Shown: positions 3,451-8,427 of the stretch, in pieces
How positions within the stretch are numbered: the first letter of the stretch is position 1
Layout: each line of letters begins with the position of its first letter
From: an uncultured Veillonella sp.
GTDB lineage: Bacteria; Bacillota; Negativicutes; Veillonellales; Veillonellaceae
DNA: 8,427 nt
Assembly (NCBI GenBank): GCA_900757715.1
Contig: CAAEOZ010000013.1
Coordinates: 1-8,427, forward strand
Direction of reading: 5' to 3'
Made by a program: the position numbers and the translations under genes
Notes under the pieces: generated by a model
What the model saw: the letters and a program-made list of their open reading frames with translations, nothing else
Database searches by the model: none
What the model was told of the DNA's origin: nothing

Positions 3451-4824
3451 TTAGCTATTAGCTTCAGTTGGTTGAAGTTGTTCAAACTCAATTTCTTTAG
3501 CATCTAATTCTTTGGCGCCAAGATGAGCCAATACACAGAATGTAATACAAAGAACACATGCTACTAATAAAAGATAGAAACCTGCATTCCAACCAAATTT
3601 ATCTGCTAAAACACCAAATAGTGTTGTACCTAAGTTTGCACCAACAATGTAACTCATGAATCCACGAAGACCAACAGCAGAACCTACTGCAAATGGTGGT
3701 ACAATATCCATAGTTTGTACTGAAGCTAAGAATTGAGGAATGTAGATTAAACAACCTACAATAGCAGCGAAGAAAGTAACCCATAAGAGAGACTCGCTTT
3801 GCCAATAACCAAATATACAGAAGAAGATAACACTTATAGCAATGATTGCAGGTGGCATGCGATAACCTTTAAAGAATTTATCGGAAATATAACCAGCAAA
3901 AATAGTAGAAGGAATAGCCGCCCATTCAAAGAATAAAAAGGCAACAGCCATTTCTGCTTTGGAGAAACCCTTTACTTGTAATAAATAAATTGGAAGCCAA
4001 GTAAGCATACCAAAGCGAATCATGTAAACGAAGGTGTCAACTAATGATACATACCAAGCGTTTTTATTTTTCAATACGTATTTTACAAAGATTTCTCTTG
4101 TGCTCATATGCGGTGCTTCAGAACTTCTGTGCGCTTTATGAGCCGTGTCAGCAATGATTTCACTTGTTGGCGGTAAGCCTTCACGTTCAGGGCTTTCTTT
4201 GATTAAGAAAGAAATGGCAATTGCTATGATAACTGCAATAAGGGCTGGTACACCATAACTCCCTAATTGCCAGTGATCTGTAGTAGTGAAATATAATGCG
4301 GCGGCTACGATTGGTGCTACGATACCACCACCGAGATTGTGGGAAATATTCCAGATAGCTCCATAACGGCCACGTTCCTGTTTTGGGTACCATTTAGCTA
4401 GGGTGATAAAGGATGGTCCTACACCAAATCCTTGGAAAAAGCCATTTAGTACTACTAAAACTAAGAAGAAGGCGAGACTATCGGCAAAGCTCATAAAGAT
4501 ATTGATAATTGCACAGCAAATGAGACCGAAAGCCATAAACTTGGCAGGACTTGCTTTGTCCGCAAGACTACTCATAAAGCCTTTACTTAAACCATAAGCG
4601 ATAAGCATACCACTAGATAACAAACCAATTTCTGTTTTGCTCATATGGAGAATATCTGATAAAAAGTGTGTTGATAAGGCAAAGTTATTACGAACAATAT
4701 AGTACGCAGCATAACCTATAAAAATACCAATTAATGATTGGAATCTATATTTATAATATAGATTCTTAATCATGCTTTGTGGAACTAATGATTTTGCCTC
4801 TTTGGGTTGTAGAAATGAAAACAT
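3451..4824 (-). CDS. pgtP: OPA-family organophosphate:phosphate antiporter, PgtP-like (phosphoglycerate transporter)
   Basis: A 457-aa major facilitator protein of normal length for the OPA family (GlpT, UhpT, PgtP). It begins with a cytoplasmic N terminus (MFSFLQPKEAK) and has about twelve hydrophobic segments. The two substrate-phosphate arginines known from GlpT (Arg45, Arg269) have counterparts here: Arg45 in YYIVRNNFALST and Arg270 in VYMIRFGMLTWLP. The signature WNISHNLGGG (158-167) contains the His equivalent to GlpT His165. Stretches such as GVGPSFITLAKW, FFEWAAIPST and VGCLIYIPQFLASVQTMD are closer, from memory, to PgtP than to GlpT or UhpT, so import of phosphoglycerates or PEP in exchange for phosphate is the best guess. 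No pgtABC-type sensor or regulator is adjacent. The ribosome site (GAAAGGT, complement of 4832-4838) lies 7-8 nt from the start. Confidence 0.85.
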   Translation of the reverse strand: MFSFLQPKEAKSLVPQSMIKNLYYKYRFQSLIGIFIGYAAYYIVRNNFALSTHFLSDILHMSKTEIGLLSSGMLIAYGLSKGFMSSLADKASPAKFMAFGLICCAIINIFMSFADSLAFFLVLVVLNGFFQGFGVGPSFITLAKWYPKQERGRYGAIWNISHNLGGGIVAPIVAAALYFTTTDHWQLGSYGVPALIAVIIAIAISFLIKESPEREGLPPTSEIIADTAHKAHRSSEAPHMSTREIFVKYVLKNKNAWYVSLVDTFVYMIRFGMLTWLPIYLLQVKGFSKAEMAVAFLFFEWAAIPSTIFAGYISDKFFKGYRMPPAIIAISVIFFCIFGYWQSESLLWVTFFAAIVGCLIYIPQFLASVQTMDIVPPFAVGSAVGLRGFMSYIVGANLGTTLFGVLADKFGWNAGFYLLLVACVLCITFCVLAHLGAKELDAKEIEFEQLQPTEANS

Positions 4825-4927
4825 AGTTATTACCTTTCTTTCTTAATAACTAAATCCTATTGCATTGTTAATACTACCATTTCTATAGAATTCATGTAAA
4901 TGCTTTATGAGATAAAAATATTAATTT

Positions 4928-4942
4928 ACAATTTTAAATTGT
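4928..4942. promoter_or_regulatory. 15-bp palindrome in the divergent intergenic region
   Basis: ACAATTT-T-AAATTGT is a perfect dyad in the 212-nt gap between the divergently transcribed transporter gene and the 70-aa ORF. It lies about 104 nt upstream of the transporter start. Its position would suit an operator, but in such AT-rich DNA a 7-bp-arm palindrome can occur by chance. Confidence 0.3.
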
Positions 4943-4975
4943 TTATTATTAGCTGAAGATGTGTATAGAAAATAT

Positions 4976-5004
4976 TTGAATTATAGACAAGTACTTCTTA
5001 ATAT
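4976..5004 (+). promoter_or_regulatory. Probable promoter of the 70-aa gene
   Basis: -35 TTGAAT (4976-4981), a 17-bp spacer and -10 TAATAT (4999-5004) lie about 33 nt before the start codon. They are followed by the ribosome site GGGAGG at 5022-5027. Each hexamer matches consensus at four positions, and spacing is ideal. Confidence 0.5.
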
Positions 5005-5036
5005 ATTAGATTAAATATATTGGGAGGTTATTATCT

Positions 5037-5249
5037 ATGAAATATTTACGCCGTGAACTTAATCAAGTGGAAAAAGAATATTTAAAACAATTTGGTGAAG
5101 ATTCTTTAAATCGTGTTATCCTTCATGATCCAGACACAAAGGATAAACAAGAAGTGCAAGATACTATTGACATTCTAAAAGAAGCAATTGCAAAAAATAA
5201 ACCTCTAGAACAGGTTCCAGAGGATATGTGGAAGCTTATTGAGTTTTAA
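5037..5249 (+). CDS. Hypothetical protein, 70 aa, soluble and helical
   Basis: ATG 5037 has a strong ribosome site GGGAGG (5022-5027) at 9 nt. The product is charged, predicted largely helical and without signal peptide or membrane segment. It begins MKYLRRELNQVEKEYL, has a central HDPDTKDKQEVQDTID and ends with EDMWKLIEF. I do not recognise a family. The clean codon usage, good ribosome site and promoter make it a real gene. A secreted-protein gene starts 67 nt downstream on the same strand with no terminator between, so they may share a transcript, but nothing links their functions. Confidence 0.8.
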   Translation: MKYLRRELNQVEKEYLKQFGEDSLNRVILHDPDTKDKQEVQDTIDILKEAIAKNKPLEQVPEDMWKLIEF

Positions 5250-5316
5250 CGTATATGATTTACTATATGAGAGGTATAGCAAGTTTATTTAATATAATTA
5301 TTTGATGGAGACTTGA

Positions 5317-6403
5317 ATGAATTTAAAAGGAATTGTACTAATTGTGATAGCATTGTTTGCTAATATAGGAATAATAAATGCTGCGCAGATATCCGTTCCA
5401 TCTGTATCAACACCATTAGGTGCAAAAACTACTCAACTTGATAGAGTACAACCTCAAGAAGTTATGCCTTATTTGGAAAGTAAAGTTATGGGCGAAACAG
5501 AATTATCTTATGCTGTTAAGTCTATTGCTAAAAAAACATTTAATGAACAAATGTTGCTAGATCGAGAGGTAGAATCACGTATGCACGCTCATATTGAGGA
5601 GCATAATAGAACAATAAAAAGTGCGCCGCAACGAGACCTTATTAAAAATCCTTATACACAAGAAGAAATTGAAAAACAAATTGTAAAGGCTATTAATTTT
5701 AGAGAAAGCAGTAAGTACCCTGTTAATGACAAGGAATATTACAATCATATAGATATAGATAAAGTAAATGATTTGTCTGGTTTTCCAAAGAAAATACCTT
5801 CTTTTGCCAAGCAGGTTGATATTCATTTAAAGCCGCCTAAGGCGATTGAAGATGGTCGGTATATTCAAGTTTCTTTTACGGGCAAACCATCAGAACTAAA
5901 ACCCTATATTCAAGATGCAGAAAATCATGCTAAGGTTATTATCACTAAGGGGGAGGCTGAACGTGTTTCTATTAAACCGTACGAAGATGTTAAGATGAAT
6001 TATAAAAAATACTTGTCTACTATATTGCCAGAAGAATGGATTGAAGTAACTAATATATTCAATAATATGTATCAATACAAAATGGCGCTAAGCGATGAGA
6101 ATATTAAGCGAAAGGTTGATCGTGAGCTCCTTAATCAAATGAACAATCAAATGGTTTTGGATTTAGAGCAAGATACTAGTAAACTAAGTTCTGATAAAAT
6201 ATTGTCCAATGATGAAAATAAGGCTTTACAGAAAAAAATATTTAGGTTACTATTCGTATAAAGAAGTAAAGCGACCATTTAATGCAGAGTACACATTTTA
6301 CATTTTTAAATTTGATTATTCATATAATATGTTTCCTGTTGCAGGTATGGCCGTTAATCCAGAGCAAACCAGAGTTATTTATTTCCTTAATACAGTAGAG
6401 TAA
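5317..6403 (+). pseudogene. Secreted/periplasmic protein of unknown function, frameshifted at an A7 tract
   Basis: ATG 5317, with GGAG (5307-5310) 6 nt before it, opens a frame with a Sec signal peptide. Lys4 is followed by the hydrophobic run GIVLIVIALFANIGII, with probable cleavage near NAA/Q (residue 23). The mature part is hydrophilic, lysine- and glutamate-rich, with no recognised domain. The frame continues normally to Gln305-Lys-Lys, then crosses A7 (6232-6238) into IFRLLFV and stops at 6259-6261 (314 aa). The next frame, from TAT 6239, reads YLGYYSYKEVKRPF and on through FPVAGMAVNPEQTRVIYFLNTVE to TAA 6401-6403, with protein-like composition and only 7 nt before a terminator. With six A instead of seven the gene would encode about 361 aa. 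So it is broken, phase-variable or a homopolymer sequencing error. An A7 tract can also allow transcriptional slippage, which would yield some full-length protein. Confidence 0.75.
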
Positions 6404-6409
6404 AAATAA

Positions 6410-6484
6410 AAAGGCACATTGTTTTATGCGTAGACCATCTATAAATGAATTGTTTAAGCTGGTAGTTAAAAACAATGTGCCTTT
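6410..6484. terminator. Bidirectional terminator with a long loop
   Basis: AAAGGCACATTGTTTT (6410-6425) and its exact reverse complement (6469-6484) form a perfect 16-bp stem around a 43-nt loop. Runs of A before and T after allow termination in both directions. It separates the convergent secreted-protein gene (plus strand) and the amidase gene (minus strand, ending 6488). The loop is unusually large for an intrinsic terminator. Confidence 0.75.
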
Positions 6485-6487
6485 ATT

Positions 6488-7279
6488 TTATAGCTTGTAG
6501 AGTTCAGGTTTGCGATCTCTAAAGATATTGATTTTATTGCGAATATCCTCTACTACGGTGAGGTCGATATCTACAGATGAGATGCCTTCCACGGTGTCCA
6601 TTTCAAGGAGGTTTGTACCCCATGGATCGTATACGGCGGAGTGACCAGTACTTTGGACTCGACCCACAGTACCACAGCCGTTGACTGCACATAAGAAAAG
6701 TTGGTTTTCAATGGCGCGCACTTCGTTTAATACTTGCCAGTGGCGTAATCGCATGGTAGGCCACTGAGCAGGTACAAATAATAACTCTGTATTTGATAAT
6801 GCAGCCATTCTTACGAGCTCAGGGAAGCGAATATCGTAACAGATAACCGTACTACAAGGAATACCATCCAATTCGAAATGAGTGGTATGTGTACCGCTAG
6901 CAAAGTATTGGTTCTCTTTAGCAGGGCTAAATCCGTGCATTTTGGAATATTCTCCTACGAGTGTGCCTTCACGGTTGTAAGCATAGGATGTATTAAATAT
7001 TAAATCCTCTTTTGCTACGACTACAGAACCGCCTACAATGTTTACATTGTGTTCCTTAGCGAATGTACTTAATAAATCTTTTGTTCTTTCTCCATTTCTA
7101 TCAGAAATGTTGATTAAATCCTTAGATGGATGAAATCCTGTGTTCCATGTTTCGGGTAAAACAATAATATCTGGACATTCAGCTAAAGCTTGCGTGAGCA
7201 ACTCTTGAACACGATTATAGTTGTATTCCACGTCGTTTACATGGACGTCCATTTGTATAAGGCTTAAGCGTTTTTTCAT
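6488..7279 (-). CDS. Nitrilase-superfamily C-N hydrolase (omega-amidase / MtnU-like)
   Basis: A 263-aa enzyme, the usual size for single-domain C-N hydrolases. The Glu-Lys-Cys catalytic triad is visible: Glu43 in LPETWNTGF, Lys113 in SKMHGFSPA and Cys147 in ICYDIRFPE. Further family landmarks are GGSVVV (83-88), RAIENQ and GHSAVYDPWG. The PE-x-W-x-TGF, ICYDIRFPE and DPWG combination resembles omega-amidase/Nit2 and B. subtilis MtnU, which hydrolyse alpha-keto acid amides such as 2-oxoglutaramate or 2-oxosuccinamate after glutamine transamination. This assignment is by motif only, and no methionine-salvage genes are adjacent. It is cytoplasmic, with no signal peptide. The ribosome site AAGGA lies just upstream of the minus-strand start. 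The gene is monocistronic between a bidirectional terminator and a divergent lipoprotein gene. Confidence 0.9.
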   Translation of the reverse strand: MKKRLSLIQMDVHVNDVEYNYNRVQELLTQALAECPDIIVLPETWNTGFHPSKDLINISDRNGERTKDLLSTFAKEHNVNIVGGSVVVAKEDLIFNTSYAYNREGTLVGEYSKMHGFSPAKENQYFASGTHTTHFELDGIPCSTVICYDIRFPELVRMAALSNTELLFVPAQWPTMRLRHWQVLNEVRAIENQLFLCAVNGCGTVGRVQSTGHSAVYDPWGTNLLEMDTVEGISSVDIDLTVVEDIRNKINIFRDRKPELYKL

Positions 7280-7324
7280 AAGAAATCCTTTGTCTATTGG
7301 ATGAGCATAATTTTAGTAATGTGT

Positions 7325-7365
7325 ATTATAATTAGAATATTAAAGCATTATTGAACGGATTACAA
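7325..7365 (-). promoter_or_regulatory. Possible promoter of the amidase gene
   Basis: On the minus strand a perfect TATAAT (complement of 7325-7330) lies 45 nt upstream of the start codon, but its -35 is poor. An overlapping alternative is TTGTAA (7360-7365), a 17-bp spacer and TAATAT (7337-7342). Either could serve. The sequence alone does not decide between them. Confidence 0.35.
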
Positions 7366-7516
7366 TAGAGCTCTAAATAATCGTAGAAGCTTTAAATGAT
7401 TTTTGATACTGAAGATTTATATGAATTTAGGCTTTCAGGTGTTATAGGCATCCAGATGAAACTATGTATCCTAGACCCCTAAAATTGATTGATGAAGTAC
7501 TAATAAAGCGTTACTT

Positions 7517-7545
7517 TTTACTATTCTTCATGGAAATGTTATAAT
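7517..7545 (+). promoter_or_regulatory. Probable promoter of the deacetylase gene
   Basis: -35 TTTACT (7517-7522), a 17-bp spacer and a perfect -10 TATAAT (7540-7545) lie 37 nt before the ATG. A second TATAAT at 7554-7559 with TGGAAA 17 bp upstream (7531-7536) could give a second start site. Confidence 0.5.
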
Positions 7546-7582
7546 ATTCTGTATATAATTGTGTTCTAATAGAGGAGGACCT

Positions 7583-8386
7583 ATGAAACGGATTCCGTTG
7601 GTAACACTGTTAGTTTTGGTATTGGCAATGGTTGTGGCAGGTTGTGGCGTGCTTTCACAAAAAACAGAACCTACTAGTTCAGTACCGCCTGTAAAAGAAG
7701 TTAAGATGGTACATCCATCGGGCATTCCTGTCCTTATGTATCATAAAGTCGGCGATGACAAAGATAATGATGCGGTTATTCGGGAGGATTTATTCAGAGA
7801 ACAAATGAAGTTCCTCAAGGATAACGGCTATAATCCATTGACGATGGAACAATTGTATGAATATGTTGCAAATGGCGCTGCAGTGCCTGAAAAACCTGTC
7901 GTTTTAACCTTTGATGACGGTTATGCAGATACATATTCTATCGTATATCCAATTATGAAAGAATATGGATTCCCTGCAACTGTTTTTATCAATCCTGGCG
8001 ATATTGGGACTCGTTTAACTTGGGATCAAGTACGTGAAATGCATAAAAATGGCATCACTATTTCCAATCATGGTTTCCAACATATAGAAATGGGCCAATT
8101 GTCGGAAGCGAAACAAATTGAAAATATCACAAAGGCCCAAGAGGCACTTGCTAAAGAAGTAGGCATTAAGGATAATCCTTGGTTCTGCTATCCATATGGA
8201 GATAAAAATGAATTCACCGATTCGGCATCTAAGAAAGCTGGTATCAAGATGGGCATGGCTATGAAATCTGGCTGGGCTCATACGGGTGATAATCCATATA
8301 ATATTTTGCGTGTTTGGGTAGGTAATGCGGTGGATATCAAGCATTTTGAAGAACGCATTAGCACCGAACATTTCACTGATTTATAA
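7583..8386 (+). CDS. Polysaccharide deacetylase family (CE4/NodB) lipoprotein
   Basis: A 267-aa protein. I chose ATG 7583 because AGGAGG (7573-7578) sits just before it and the frame then opens with a lipoprotein signal (MKRIPLVTLLVLVLAMVVAGC). The lipobox is VAGC with Cys21, so it is lipid-anchored outside the cytoplasmic membrane. After a Ser/Pro linker the NodB domain starts at GIPVLMYHKV (about 47-56). Motif 1 TFDDGY (109-114) gives catalytic base Asp111 and metal ligand Asp112. Motif 2 SNHGFQH supplies ligands His163 and His167, with Asn162 where Ser/Thr is usual. Motif 3 is CYPYGD (202-207). It probably N-deacetylates peptidoglycan or an exported beta-1,6-linked polysaccharide (PgaB/IcaB-like organisation). 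The substrate cannot be told from sequence. It is followed 11 nt later by another gene, so it likely begins an operon. Confidence 0.92.
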   Translation: MKRIPLVTLLVLVLAMVVAGCGVLSQKTEPTSSVPPVKEVKMVHPSGIPVLMYHKVGDDKDNDAVIREDLFREQMKFLKDNGYNPLTMEQLYEYVANGAAVPEKPVVLTFDDGYADTYSIVYPIMKEYGFPATVFINPGDIGTRLTWDQVREMHKNGITISNHGFQHIEMGQLSEAKQIENITKAQEALAKEVGIKDNPWFCYPYGDKNEFTDSASKKAGIKMGMAMKSGWAHTGDNPYNILRVWVGNAVDIKHFEERISTEHFTDL

Positions 8387-8397
8387 GGAGAAATACA

Positions 8398-8427
8398 TTG
8401 TTCAAAAAGAATTGGGTAAAGTTCATC
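8398..8427 (+). CDS. Start of a downstream gene (partial, TTG start)
   Basis: A good ribosome site AAGGAG (8385-8390), overlapping the deacetylase stop, lies 7 nt before TTG 8398. The frame stays open to the window end, reading MFKKNWVKFI (ten codons). The 11-nt gap suggests an operon with the deacetylase. A short basic, aromatic start could precede a membrane or signal segment, but too little is visible to name it. Confidence 0.5.
   Translation, partial: MFKKNWVKFI

Larger units (their letters stand above)
7280..7582. other. Divergent intergenic region (303 nt)
   Basis: This gap between the amidase gene (minus) and the deacetylase gene (plus) carries promoter-like sequences for both. The centre (about 7380-7510) has two short overlapping frames, at 7396-7482 (28 aa) and 7464-7544 (26 aa). 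Neither has a ribosome site. The reading HPDETMYPRPLKLIDEVL in the second frame is faintly protein-like, so decayed coding DNA is possible. No RNA gene or repeat is evident. Confidence 0.5.

Noticed and set aside
4187..4393. Minus-strand 68-aa frame, with similar ones at 3599-3805 and 4403-4597
   Set aside because: They are out-of-frame or antisense shadows inside the transporter gene.
6209..6403. Separate 64-aa gene after the secreted protein
   Set aside because: There is no ribosome site at its ATG. It continues the secreted protein's composition exactly across the A7 tract, so it is the out-of-frame tail of that gene.
7396..7544. Two short overlapping frames (28 and 26 aa) in the divergent intergenic region
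   Set aside because: They have no ribosome sites, and the second runs into the deacetylase promoter. At most they are a decayed fragment.
8015..8371. Minus-strand 118-aa open frame
   Set aside because: It is antisense to the conserved C-terminal half of the deacetylase and has no independent support.

Overview
The window looks like a low-GC chromosome of a Negativicutes bacterium, most likely Veillonella or a close relative. This is inferred from AT-rich codon use, strong AGGAGG-type ribosome sites, sigma-70-like promoters and the resemblance of the core proteins (PgtP-like transporter, nitrilase-family amidase, lipoprotein deacetylase) to that group. No marker gene in the window proves the genus.

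Left part (1-3426) is an accessory island beginning directly at a tRNA. The 3' end of one tRNA and a complete tRNA-Leu(GAG) are followed by 10-bp-periodic repeats, a second short direct repeat and a terminator. A run of small genes comes next, all on the + strand. A tightly overlapping trio encodes a 41-aa protein, a 28-aa membrane peptide and a 65-aa helix-turn-helix protein. An XRE repressor plus ImmA/IrrE-type metallopeptidase pair follows, driven by a near-consensus promoter overlapped by a perfect 12-bp inverted repeat. Then comes a stretch dense in hairpins that holds a Trp-rich 39-aa ORF and a strong terminator, then a frameshifted ribbon-helix-helix gene, and finally a DUF4178-like membrane protein. 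No integrase, second att copy or structural phage gene is visible, so this looks like a remnant or one end of an integrative element rather than a complete one.

Right part (3427-8427) looks like ordinary chromosome. It holds an organophosphate/phosphate antiporter closest to PgtP (minus strand), a small hypothetical protein, a secreted protein broken by a frameshift at an A7 tract, and a nitrilase-superfamily omega-amidase-like enzyme (minus strand). A CE4/NodB lipoprotein deacetylase follows, and the window ends in the first ten codons of a TTG-started gene. Both convergent gene pairs are separated by long inverted repeats that read as bidirectional terminators.

The most interesting material is the overlapping micro-operon with its 28-aa transmembrane peptide (454-859), the helically phased repeats beside the tRNA (151-251), the hairpin-rich stretch around the 39-aa ORF (1896-2274), and two frameshifts at A-tracts (2481 and 6232).
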